DNA from: DATFGK01 sp046712825
Lineage (GTDB): Bacteria > Actinomycetota > AC-67
DNA length: 36,976 nucleotides
Direction: 5' to 3'
Assembly (NCBI GenBank): GCA_046712825.1
Contig: JBKKCR010000215.1
Coordinates: 1-36,976, forward strand
Both the position numbers and the translations under genes were made by a program. The notes below the pieces were generated by a model. It had not been told where the DNA came from, ran no database searches, and saw only the letters and a program-made list of their open reading frames with translations. Positions 24,008-30,820 of the stretch are shown one piece after another; the first letter of the stretch is position 1; every line of letters begins with the position of its first letter.

Positions 24008-24658
24008 CTATCGGGCGCGCCGTTGCAGCGATCCCGGGTCGACGACGTCGATCCGCCCACGCCCGACCGTAACGATCCCTGCCTCCTGCGTCTCGCCGAG
24101 CACCCGGTTCACGGTGGCCCTGGAGGTCCCGGCGAGGTGGGCGAGGTCCTCTTGCGTCAGGGGTACGACCGTGCCGGGAGCGCCGTCTCCGTAGATGCGA
24201 ACGAGCTCGTTCAGACGACGGAGGACGCGCTTGTCGGCGGGGGTGTACAGCGCCTCGAGCACCTGCTCGGAAAGGCGCCGTACCTGCGCGCCCAGCACGC
24301 CGGCGACGAACGACTCCACCGAAGGGTGCTCGCGCTTGAGCGCGTCGAACTCCTCTCGATGGATCGCCACGGTCTCGGTTTGCTCGGTCGCCGTCACCGT
24401 AGCCGTGCGGGTCGTGGGCCCGAGGAGCGCGAGCTCCCCGAAGAAGTCGCCCGGACCGAGGATGGCAAGCGTGGCGACCTCCCCGAGCAGGGTGGTGACG
24501 CGGACGGCCACGCGTCCTTTGGCGATCAGGTGGAGGGTGTCGCCGGGGTCGCCTTCGTGGAACACGACCTCACCGCGGGCGAAACGCCGGAGCCGCCCCG
24601 CCGCGAGTACGCGACGGCGCGGCTCCTCCGGTATCCCGTCCAGCAGAGGCCACTCCAT
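24008..24658 (-). CDS. Crp/Fnr-family transcription regulator
   Basis: 216 residues. N-terminal cNMP-binding beta barrel with an intact phosphate-binding cassette FFGELALLGPTTRTATV (72-88; E75, R84), a long dimerisation helix (about 108-138) and a C-terminal winged HTH with LTQEDLAHLAGTSRATVNRV (167-186). The conserved cassette suggests that cAMP or cGMP is bound. R180 and R185 match the two DNA-contacting arginines of E. coli CRP, but the glutamate between them (E181 in E. coli) is alanine. It is the second gene of a unit starting with the 79-residue protein, 10 nt downstream. A CRP-like palindrome lies 90 nt upstream of that unit, so autoregulation is likely. Confidence 0.9.
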   Translation of the reverse strand: MEWPLLDGIPEEPRRRVLAAGRLRRFARGEVVFHEGDPGDTLHLIAKGRVAVRVTTLLGEVATLAILGPGDFFGELALLGPTTRTATVTATEQTETVAIHREEFDALKREHPSVESFVAGVLGAQVRRLSEQVLEALYTPADKRVLRRLNELVRIYGDGAPGTVVPLTQEDLAHLAGTSRATVNRVLGETQEAGIVTVGRGRIDVVDPGSLQRRAR

Positions 24659-24668
24659 GGCCTGAGTG

Positions 24669-24908
24669 TCAGCACGGGCGGTTGCTGGCAGTCAATTGAC
24701 CCTTGGCGTGCCAGCGGCGGTAGGCGGCCACGGGCGCCGGCCGGAACCCGCGGACGGCGGCGACGACGCCGACGATCCGAGACGGGCTGCGGTTGGCGCG
24801 GCGCGCCGTTCGAGCCTCCTTGACGGTACGGGCGTGGGCCGCCTCGGCGTGGAACTGCTGGATGCGGTGCTCCGCCAGCGCCTGCTGCATGCTCGGGAAC
24901 CCGTTCAT
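24669..24908 (-). CDS. Small basic protein upstream of the crp-like gene
   Basis: 79 residues from ATG 24908, preceded by an excellent AAGGAGGAG ribosome-binding site. The first half is a predicted amphipathic helix rich in Ala, Gln, His and Arg (MQQALAEHRIQQFHAEAAHA); the rest is basic with RRANRSPSR and a short hydrophobic IVGVVAAV, which is too short for a clear membrane span. No family is recognised with certainty; similar short helical proteins occur widely in Actinobacteria. It ends 10 nt before the regulator gene and must share its transcript. Confidence 0.65.
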   Translation of the reverse strand: MNGFPSMQQALAEHRIQQFHAEAAHARTVKEARTARRANRSPSRIVGVVAAVRGFRPAPVAAYRRWHAKGQLTASNRPC

Positions 24909-24997
24909 CGCTCCTCCTTCCGAACCTCTCCGAACTTCCTGATGCGAGTCTCGCTCGAAGGAGGGGGTCCGGTCGTTCACCGATGCGACGGTGCGGA

Positions 24998-25013
24998 TGT
25001 AAAGCTCGTGACA
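24998..25013. promoter_or_regulatory. Candidate Crp-family operator
   Basis: TGTAAAGCTCGTGACA has the spacing of the CRP consensus TGTGA-N6-TCACA and matches 8 of its 10 fixed bases. Both half-sites (TGTAA, TGTCA) deviate only at the fourth base. It lies 90 nt before the start of the 79-aa/crp/pepN unit. Confidence 0.5.
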
Positions 25014-25049
25014 CAACGCGGGAGGACGAGCGAGGAACGGACAAACGAC

Positions 25050-25078
25050 ACGGGCCCGGGAATCCCTCCCGAGCCCGT
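25050..25078 (-). terminator. Terminator of microprotein gene copy A
   Basis: ACGGGCTCGGGA and TCCCGGGCCCGT (minus-strand sense) form a 12-bp stem with one G-U pair and a 5-nt loop, 22 nt after the stop codon. The odd pair is G-U only in minus-strand RNA, agreeing with that direction. Confidence 0.7.
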
Positions 25079-25099
25079 ACGCAGCTGCGTCGGTGGTTC

Positions 25100-25219
25100 T
25101 TAAGACTTCCTGAGTGCGCGGGTCTTGGCTGCGGTGCGCTTGCTGGCGCGCTTGGTCGACGTGCGCTTGGCGGCGGCCTTCTTGGCCGGGGCCTTCTTCG
25201 CCGGCTTGCGAGCTGCCAT
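25100..25219 (-). CDS. Lys/Ala-rich histone-H1-like microprotein, copy A
   Basis: 39 residues beginning MAARKPAKKAPAKKAAAKRT and ending in RALRKS; nearly half are Lys or Arg and most of the others Ala or Thr. This is the composition of histone H1 tails and of bacterial Hc1/HupB-like C-terminal tails, so nucleic-acid binding is the obvious guess, but there is no folded domain. GGAGG 9 nt before the ATG is a strong ribosome-binding site. It is followed by its own terminator and is a tandem duplicate of 25402-25527; between the two, substitutions are concentrated at the C-terminus. Whether copy A has its own promoter or depends on read-through of terminator B is unclear. Confidence 0.75.
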   Translation of the reverse strand: MAARKPAKKAPAKKAAAKRTSTKRASKRTAAKTRALRKS

Positions 25220-25349
25220 CTGTCTCCACCTCCTTCCGTCTTCAACGGTACTCGTCTTCTGTCCACCAGACGTGGGCTGGCGCTCACTTTCTTGCATCGG
25301 CCGATCTCGGCGGGTTGATCCGGCCGGTCGTGCCCGCAGATCAAACGCC

Positions 25350-25377
25350 ACGGGCCCGGGAATCCTCCCGAGCCCGT
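25350..25377 (-). terminator. Terminator of microprotein gene copy B
   Basis: Same 12-bp stem as in unit A with a 4-nt loop, 24 nt after the stop codon of copy B and upstream of copy A. Confidence 0.7.
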
Positions 25378-25401
25378 ACGCAGCTGCGTCGGTTGTGCGT
25401 C

Positions 25402-25527
25402 CTACAGCGCGCGGGTCTTGAGCGCGCGGGTCTTGGCTGCGGTGCGCTTGCTTGCACGCTTGGTCGACGTGCGCTTGGCGGCGGCCTTCTTCGCCGGAGC
25501 CCTCTTCGCTGGCTTGCGAGCTGCCAT
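25402..25527 (-). CDS. Lys/Ala-rich histone-H1-like microprotein, copy B
   Basis: 41 residues, MAARKPAKRAPAKKAAAKRT at the start and RALKTRAL at the end, differing from copy A at residue 9 and in the last residues. GAGGAGG lies 9 nt before the ATG. It begins 76 nt after the zinc microprotein gene on the same strand and may belong to the transcript of the M50 protease. The conserved reading frame, ribosome-binding site and terminator in both copies argue that these short genes are real. Confidence 0.75.
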   Translation of the reverse strand: MAARKPAKRAPAKKAAAKRTSTKRASKRTAAKTRALKTRAL

Positions 25528-25603
25528 CTGTTTCCACCTCCTCGCGTCGGCATCCTTCTCGTCTTCTGTCTTCCAGACGTGGGCTCGCGCCCATTCTCTT
25601 GCC

Positions 25604-25819
25604 TCAATCGAGCTCGGCGATATCCACTGGGTCCGGCCGGGGTGTGCAGATGCCACAGAAGAGCGCGTCTTCGACAACGAGCACCTTCATGGAATCCCCG
25701 CTCTTCGAACGATAAAGGTCGAGGATGTAGGGGTGCTCTTGGGCATGATCCTCACAGAGACCACGCCCACAAAACCGACAGACCCCGAGCGCGCCCTTGC
25801 GACAGTGCCAGCAGTCCAC
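25604..25819 (-). CDS. Two-zinc Cys-rich microprotein coupled to the M50 protease gene
   Basis: 71 residues from GTG at 25819, one base after the TGA of the protease gene and 7 nt after GGGAG inside that gene, so translation is coupled. Ligand pairs are C3-x2-C6, C14-x2-C17, C22-x2-H25 and C55-x2-C58, enough for two zinc ions in a B-box or DUF2180-like arrangement (CWHC, CRFCGRGLCEDH, CGIC). An acidic tail PRPDPVDIAELD follows. It could be a partner or substrate of the protease; it has no leader-peptide cleavage motif. A longer reading with an upstream ATG overlaps the protease gene and is less likely. Confidence 0.65.
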   Translation of the reverse strand: MDCWHCRKGALGVCRFCGRGLCEDHAQEHPYILDLYRSKSGDSMKVLVVEDALFCGICTPRPDPVDIAELD

Positions 25820-25820
25820 C

Positions 25821-28013
25821 TCAGTGCTCCCACTCGCGGCTGAGTGTCCTCGACGGAGCGAGTCTACCCTTGCGGAACGACTTGGCCAGCACACGATCGA
25901 ACGCTTTCCGCTCGAGCTCCAGCGCACGGACGGGCGTCACCGCCCGGACGGTCGCCGTGCGAGGCTCGCGCATCAAGAGCGCGATCTCGCCGAAGTAGTC
26001 GCCGGCTCCGAGCCGTCCCTTGCGGCGGCGATCCTCGATGACGTCTACCTGGCCCGAGGCGATCACGTAGAAGGCATCGGCGTCGTCGCCCTGCTTCACG
26101 ATCCGCTCGCCGGGCTTGAAGCTGTGCCAAGAGGCTCCCTGCAGCAGGCGCGACGCATCGGCGTCGTCGAGCGACGCGAACGGTGGCAGTGACCGCAGGT
26201 CCGCCGCCGAGATCAGGCCGGCCCGGACGTCGTCCGCTATGTCGATGTTGTTCGCGAGGACGCGATCGAAGGTGCCCTTGTCGATCATGAACAACTCCGA
26301 CGACTCAACCGCACGCACCGTCGCCGTGCGCGTCGTCCCCTCGAGCAGCGCGATCTCGCCGAACGAACGGCCGCGCTCGCGGCGGCGGATGAATCGTTCG
26401 GTGCCGTCCTCTTCGGTCTGGCTCACCTCGAGGGTGCCCGAGCGCACGACGTAGAACGCTTCCCCGCGGTCTCCTTGCTTGATGACGACGTGGCCGCGAG
26501 GAACCCGAACCAGCCGGACGTGTTCGCCGATCTCCCGGACCGCGTCGTCGTCCAGCGGGCCGGCGAGCGGCAGGTCCCGGAACAGGCTCACGGCGTCCGC
26601 TCGCCACTTCCGCTCGGTCGCCCGCCGCGCGATCCGAAGCGCCGGTCGCGCACGCCGGATCCCGGTTCGGATCAGCCGGATTACACCGCGAAGCAGCGGT
26701 GCGAGAACCAACCCCACCAAGATCGAGATCAAGATCCGGGATACCCAGCCGCCCTGCCACGCGCTCCGAAGCGCTTGGCTGAGGATCTTGGACCAGAACA
26801 GAGCCGACAGGGCGACCGCGAGCACGGTGAAGAGGACGGCGAAGATCCCGTATCCCGTGTACATCCGTTCCTGGCGCGAGAAGCGGTCGCGGCGGCGGAT
26901 CTTGCCGAGCAGGTCGTCCCGCAGGAACTCGAACGAGCGCTCTCTGAGGTTCATCTCCTCGAGCGCGTCCATCATGATGTAGTAGCCGTCGAGCCGGAGG
27001 AACGGCACGAGGTTCTGCGCGATGGCGATGTACGAGAGCACCGCGTACCGGAACAGGAACAAGGTCACCGGGCCCGCCGGGAGCGAAAGCGCTAGTAAGG
27101 TCGCGATCCCGCCGATGACCGTCTCGATGTAGGGGCCGGCGCCGGCGGCCGCCATGCGTCCGCGCCTCGGCGCCATCCACGTGTCGGTCGTCTCGATGAA
27201 GAACGCCGGCATCCCGAGATAGAGCATGAACCCCGCAGCATTGACGCGGCGGCCGGCGTGGATCGTGGCGAGCGCGTGTCCCGACTCGTGCACGAAGGTC
27301 GACACGTAGTCGGCGACGTAGAGCAGCCCGACACTGGCGGCGGCCGACTCCCCGATCAACGTGTACTTGTGCTGCCCGAGCAGAACGAAGAACCCGATCA
27401 TGCCGACGATCGCGACGACCGTGCCGACGATCACGACCGGCTTGACGAAGAAGAAGCGGCCGCCCCAGCGGTACATAGCATCGAAGAAGCGATGAGAGCC
27501 GGGGAACTCGATGCGGCGGGTGGCGGCGAACTCGCGCATCCAGCGCGGCAGCGGGATCCTCCGTTTCCTTCTCTTCTTCGCCTCCATCACGCTCTCGAGG
27601 ATGGGCTCGTAGCGAAGGTCGAGGAACCCCCCGCGGAAGAGTTCATCCACCAGATCCGCGACCGACGACAGCTCGAACGCCCCCGACTCTCGGAACCGCC
27701 CGACGACGAGGTCCTTGACCGTGCGAGTTCCGTCCATCTGCGCGAAGAGCGCGCGCTCGTCGGCCGTCAGCCGGACGTAGTTGGGTCCGATCGACGTCTT
27801 GACCATCGTGTAGTGCTCGCCGTCGCGGCGGACGAAGTCGAGGACCTCGAGGTCGTCCCGAACCCTCGGACGGAAGAAAGCGGGATTGACCGCTTGCTCG
27901 ATCCGGTCCCAGGTGTTCCCCGAAGCCGCTCGACGGCGCCGGGCACGGACACGCCGCCGGATCTCGGCGTGGACGCCGCCGAGCGGTGGGAGTGTCCTCG
28001 TCTCCTTCATCAC
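25821..28013 (-). CDS. PqqD-like / M50 site-2 metalloprotease / double cyclic-nucleotide-binding fusion
   Basis: 730 residues. Basic N-terminus (1-50); PqqD-like winged helix (about 70-132, VRLTADERALFAQMDGTRTVKDL); membrane part (about 186-445) with the zinc motif HESGH (242-246) in a transmembrane helix and the second ligand in LRLDGYYIMMD (341-343); then two cNMP-binding domains (about 478-600 and 608-728) with intact cassettes FGEIALLEGTTRTATV (R562) and FGEIALLMREPRTATV (R685). M50 enzymes cut membrane-embedded substrates or mature peptides; PqqD-like domains bind leader peptides. The two C-terminal domains imply control by cAMP or cGMP. The GTG start is 7 nt after TAGAGT (leaderless); ATG at 28010 is the alternative. 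Divergent from an ECF sigma gene. Confidence 0.85.
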   Translation of the reverse strand: MMKETRTLPPLGGVHAEIRRRVRARRRRAASGNTWDRIEQAVNPAFFRPRVRDDLEVLDFVRRDGEHYTMVKTSIGPNYVRLTADERALFAQMDGTRTVKDLVVGRFRESGAFELSSVADLVDELFRGGFLDLRYEPILESVMEAKKRRKRRIPLPRWMREFAATRRIEFPGSHRFFDAMYRWGGRFFFVKPVVIVGTVVAIVGMIGFFVLLGQHKYTLIGESAAASVGLLYVADYVSTFVHESGHALATIHAGRRVNAAGFMLYLGMPAFFIETTDTWMAPRRGRMAAAGAGPYIETVIGGIATLLALSLPAGPVTLFLFRYAVLSYIAIAQNLVPFLRLDGYYIMMDALEEMNLRERSFEFLRDDLLGKIRRRDRFSRQERMYTGYGIFAVLFTVLAVALSALFWSKILSQALRSAWQGGWVSRILISILVGLVLAPLLRGVIRLIRTGIRRARPALRIARRATERKWRADAVSLFRDLPLAGPLDDDAVREIGEHVRLVRVPRGHVVIKQGDRGEAFYVVRSGTLEVSQTEEDGTERFIRRRERGRSFGEIALLEGTTRTATVRAVESSELFMIDKGTFDRVLANNIDIADDVRAGLISAADLRSLPPFASLDDADASRLLQGASWHSFKPGERIVKQGDDADAFYVIASGQVDVIEDRRRKGRLGAGDYFGEIALLMREPRTATVRAVTPVRALELERKAFDRVLAKSFRKGRLAPSRTLSREWEH

Positions 28014-28020
28014 CGACGGG

Positions 28021-28026
28021 ACTCTA
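28021..28026 (-). promoter_or_regulatory. -10 box of the M50 protease gene (leaderless)
   Basis: TAGAGT on the minus strand, 7 nt before the GTG at 28013. Confidence 0.45.
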
Positions 28027-28078
28027 CGGGAGGAAAGGCGGCTCCGGAAGGATGGACCCGGCCGGAGAAGGCCGCCGG

Positions 28079-28678
28079 ATGTCGTACCCTACGACCATGC
28101 CGAGCCGCCGCACGGCGACCCGTCCCGAGCGGACAACCGCCGGCGACGAAGAGCTCGTCGCCGCCTGCCTCGCGGGCGACGACCATTCCTGGGCCGAGCT
28201 GATCTCACGCTATGCCGCGTATATCTACGCGATCGCGACGCGCGCTTATGGACTCGGGCCGGCGGCTGCGGAGGAGGTCTTCCAGGACTCCTGCATCCGC
28301 GTCTATGAAGGCTTGGCGGGCTTCTCGGGTCGGGGCGAGTTCCGTTCCTGGCTGCGAGCAGTGGTCCTGAGCGCCGCGCGCGAGCATCTCCGCAAGGAGG
28401 CGCGTCGATCCGAAGTCGCCCACGAGGACGATCCCGGCACCGCGGCGGAGCTGGAGGAGGTGGAGATCGCGCTCGACGTCCGAGCGGCGGTCCTTGCCCT
28501 GGGCGAACCGTGCAGCGGCACGATCGGCCTCTACTTCTTCCGGAACCTCACGCAAGCCGAGGTCGCCGAAAGCCTCGGCGTCCCGTCGGGGACCGTCGCG
28601 GCGCGGCTCAGCCGCTGTTTGAAGCGGCTTCGCGACTCCCTGCAAGAGTCGGGGCCTCCCGAGGCGTCCAGAGGGTAA
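28079..28678 (+). CDS. ECF-type RNA polymerase sigma factor
   Basis: 199 residues. Region 2 (about 24-100) includes EEVFQDSCIRVYEGL and FRSWLRAVVLSAAREHLRK; region 4 (about 140-190) has the HTH LTQAEVAESLGVPSGTVAARL followed by a basic helix. No region 3, as in ECF sigma factors. ATG 28079 has GAGAAGG 7 nt upstream; a TACCCT box 6 nt before ATG 28097 suggests a shorter leaderless form, so the start is open. It is followed after 2 nt by a small zinc anti-sigma-like gene and is divergent from the M50 protease, an arrangement that recalls regulated-proteolysis control of sigma factors. Confidence 0.88.
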   Translation: MSYPTTMPSRRTATRPERTTAGDEELVAACLAGDDHSWAELISRYAAYIYAIATRAYGLGPAAAEEVFQDSCIRVYEGLAGFSGRGEFRSWLRAVVLSAAREHLRKEARRSEVAHEDDPGTAAELEEVEIALDVRAAVLALGEPCSGTIGLYFFRNLTQAEVAESLGVPSGTVAARLSRCLKRLRDSLQESGPPEASRG

Positions 28679-28680
28679 CG

Positions 28681-29070
28681 ATGGCTTCCGACCACCTCTC
28701 CGACGCTGAGCTCGCCCGGCTGGCCCTGACCGCGGGCGAGCACCGGCATCTCGCCGACTGCGCGCCCTGCACCGCCGGCCTTGAGCAGTTCCGGGTCTTG
28801 ATCGACCAGCTGCGGGCCCTACCCGACCCGCCCGACCGCCTGCTCGAAGCCGCAACCGACTTCTACCGGCGCCACCAGCGCCTGGAGGCACTGCTCGAAC
28901 GGCTCACGGAGGATCCGGCGTTGCGGGAAAAGGCACGCAGCAAGCCGGAGCAGGTGCTGCGCGAAGCCGGGCTCGAGCCGGTCCCCGAGCTCGTCGAGGC
29001 CCTCAAGGCGCAGGGGCGCGAGTCGGGCGACCTCGCCCGCAGGATCGCCGCGAAGCACTTCTGGCTGTAG
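28681..29070 (+). CDS. Zinc anti-sigma-like protein with NHLP/Nif11-leader-like C-terminus
   Basis: 129 residues, starting 2 nt after the sigma gene. H23-x3-C27-x2-C30 in HRHLADCAPC is the ZAS anti-sigma zinc motif, with an acidic helical N-terminus; no transmembrane segment follows, so it is cytoplasmic. The C-terminal part (about 66-112: LEALLERLTEDPALREK, then PEQVLREAGLEPVPELVEAL) has the DP-x-LR-x-K, PE-x-VL-x-x-AGL rhythm of NHLP/Nif11-type leader domains found in peptide natural-product precursors. That resemblance is by eye only. Likely role: binds and holds the sigma factor; the tail may be a handle for another protein. Confidence 0.65.
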   Translation: MASDHLSDAELARLALTAGEHRHLADCAPCTAGLEQFRVLIDQLRALPDPPDRLLEAATDFYRRHQRLEALLERLTEDPALREKARSKPEQVLREAGLEPVPELVEALKAQGRESGDLARRIAAKHFWL

Positions 29071-29131
29071 CGGCGGCCCGCGAGGCGCCCGGGCAGCAGG
29101 TGCCGCGCATTGCCGCGCAGAAGACACTCTG

Positions 29132-30760
29132 ATGCGCCGCTTGTCGTTCCTACTCTTACTGTGCGCGTCGACGCTCGTCGCGCGGGCCGACGCGGCGTAC
29201 ACCCGAACCGATGCCATGGTCGCGATGAGCGACGGAGTCCGACTCGAAGCCTCGGTGTACGTGCCGGTCGGGAGCGCGCCGGCGGAGGGTTACTCGCTCA
29301 TCGTGCGCCAGCACGGCGGAGGGTCCAACAAGGACAACTCCTACGACACCATGTACGGCATCAAGTTCGTCGAGACCGGCAACTTCGCGCTCTTGATGTA
29401 CTCGCATCGGGGCCACGGGAACTCAGAAGGATTCTTCGACTTCTTCGGGGAGCGCACTACCCTCGACTTCTCGGAGATGCTCGATTGGGTCGAATCGAGT
29501 TTCGGCGCTCAGATCGACACCGAGCGGGTCGGCGCCACCGGCATCTCACAAGGCGGCGGCGAGTCACTTCTTCCGGCTGCGAACGACGAACGCGTCAAGG
29601 CGGTCGCCGTCGGGAACACGTTCGCCGACCTGAACCAGGCGCTGAACCCGAACGACTGCATGAAGTTCTCGTTCGACACGGCGATCTTCGCGCTCGCGTA
29701 CAAGGCGGCAGCCGCGCGCACCGAAGACGCGCTGGCCGTGCGCTGGGGAGCGACCCTCTACACCGACACCGAGGACGTAGTCGCGCCCGGTGTTCCGTCG
29801 ACGACCGAAGATTTGCACTCGCGGTCGCCGCTCACCCATGTGCAGGCGCTCGTCGATCGGCGCGTCCCCGTCTACTGGACGCAGTCGTGGGAGGACTACC
29901 TCTTCCCCGGCGACCATCCCGCACGGTTCCTCGCCCCGCTCGACGCTGCGGGCGTCCCGGTCCACTACTGGTTCTCGTCGGGCGGCCACGCCGCCGGGCC
30001 GAACGACCCGGCCGACGAGGCGGCCAAAGAGCAGGACTGGATCGACTGGATGGACGAGTTCCTCCGCGGGGTAGACAAGGGATTCGCGAGCGGTGCCCGG
30101 CCGCGCGTCGACTACGCCGAGCGACTCACGCAGGGGCTGCCCGGCGAATGGACCCATCGGACGGCCGCCGCGTGGCCCATCCCCGGGGCGATTCCTCTCG
30201 TGCTGCATCCGCGAAGCGACGGCACGCTCGCCGAGTCGCCGGGGGAACCCGGCCCGGTGGGGACGATCGTGAACGACCTCGTCACGTTCAACGTCGCCAA
30301 CGATCCGATCGCCACCAACGAGGCCGCCGGACGCGTTCCCGTACCCGGCGTTCGCGACGCGGTTCGTGCCGTGCCGGAAGGAGCGAACCCGCTCGACACC
30401 ACGTCGTTCCTCTCCGATCCCCTATCCTCGCCGCTCGACGTGGTGGGTGCTCCCGCCGTCGATGCCTCGTTGAGCACGACGGCTGTCCGGGTGGTGCAGT
30501 TGAACGCGAAGGTGTGGGACGTTGCACCCGACGGAGCGCGCGTCCTCGTCAACCGAGGATGCCTTTCCATCGAGAACGCCGGCCCGAAACCCGCCGCGGC
30601 GTTCGATCTTTGGCCGAACGCCCACACGTTCCCGGCGGGGCACCGGATCGAGGTGACGCTCGCGGCGGTCGACTTCCCGGTTTTCAAGCCGGACACGGAG
30701 CCGGCCGTCACCGACATCCTCTCGGGGACCACCGTTTCGTTGCCGGTGCTGACCGGATAA
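29132..30760 (+). CDS. Secreted CocE/NonD (X-Pro dipeptidyl-peptidase S15-like) hydrolase
   Basis: 542 residues with a signal peptide MRRLSFLLLLCASTLVARADA. The alpha/beta hydrolase core has SLIVRQHGGGSNKD near the oxyanion hole, SHRGHGNSEG (91-100) and the nucleophile S139 in TGISQGGGES; an acid and a histidine (SSGGHAAGPND near 290) complete the triad. The C-terminal 200 residues are a beta-rich jelly-roll domain as in PepX_C. Such enzymes cleave proline peptides, cocaine-like esters or acyl groups. Exported, so an extracellular scavenging role is likely. Transcription ends at the strong hairpin 30781-30804. Confidence 0.85.
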   Translation: MRRLSFLLLLCASTLVARADAAYTRTDAMVAMSDGVRLEASVYVPVGSAPAEGYSLIVRQHGGGSNKDNSYDTMYGIKFVETGNFALLMYSHRGHGNSEGFFDFFGERTTLDFSEMLDWVESSFGAQIDTERVGATGISQGGGESLLPAANDERVKAVAVGNTFADLNQALNPNDCMKFSFDTAIFALAYKAAAARTEDALAVRWGATLYTDTEDVVAPGVPSTTEDLHSRSPLTHVQALVDRRVPVYWTQSWEDYLFPGDHPARFLAPLDAAGVPVHYWFSSGGHAAGPNDPADEAAKEQDWIDWMDEFLRGVDKGFASGARPRVDYAERLTQGLPGEWTHRTAAAWPIPGAIPLVLHPRSDGTLAESPGEPGPVGTIVNDLVTFNVANDPIATNEAAGRVPVPGVRDAVRAVPEGANPLDTTSFLSDPLSSPLDVVGAPAVDASLSTTAVRVVQLNAKVWDVAPDGARVLVNRGCLSIENAGPKPAAAFDLWPNAHTFPAGHRIEVTLAAVDFPVFKPDTEPAVTDILSGTTVSLPVLTG

Positions 30761-30780
30761 CGGCCGGCACAGGAAAGGGA

Positions 30781-30804
30781 AAGGCCCGGGTTGCCCCGGG
30801 CCTT
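30781..30804. terminator. Bidirectional terminator between convergent genes
   Basis: AAGGCCCGGG and CCCGGGCCTT form a perfect 10-bp stem with a TTGC loop, 20 nt after the hydrolase stop and 16 nt from the stop of the surface-protein gene. The minus-strand side is followed by TCCCTTTCC. Confidence 0.8.
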
Positions 30805-30820
30805 CGCGTACCCCTCGCCT

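Larger units (their letters stand above)
25042..25341. repeat. Tandem duplication, unit A
   Basis: About 300 bp matching 25342-25622 in the same orientation. It contains a terminator, a 12-base palindrome (ACGCAGCTGCGT), the 39-aa microprotein gene with its leader, and at its right end a decayed copy of the 3' end of the zinc microprotein gene that is intact beside unit B. Confidence 0.8.
25342..25622. repeat. Tandem duplication, unit B
   Basis: Partner of 25042-25341, containing terminator 25350-25377, the same 12-base palindrome at 25378-25389 and the 41-aa microprotein gene. It runs into the genuine 3' end of the zinc microprotein gene, so B is probably the parental copy. Confidence 0.8.
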
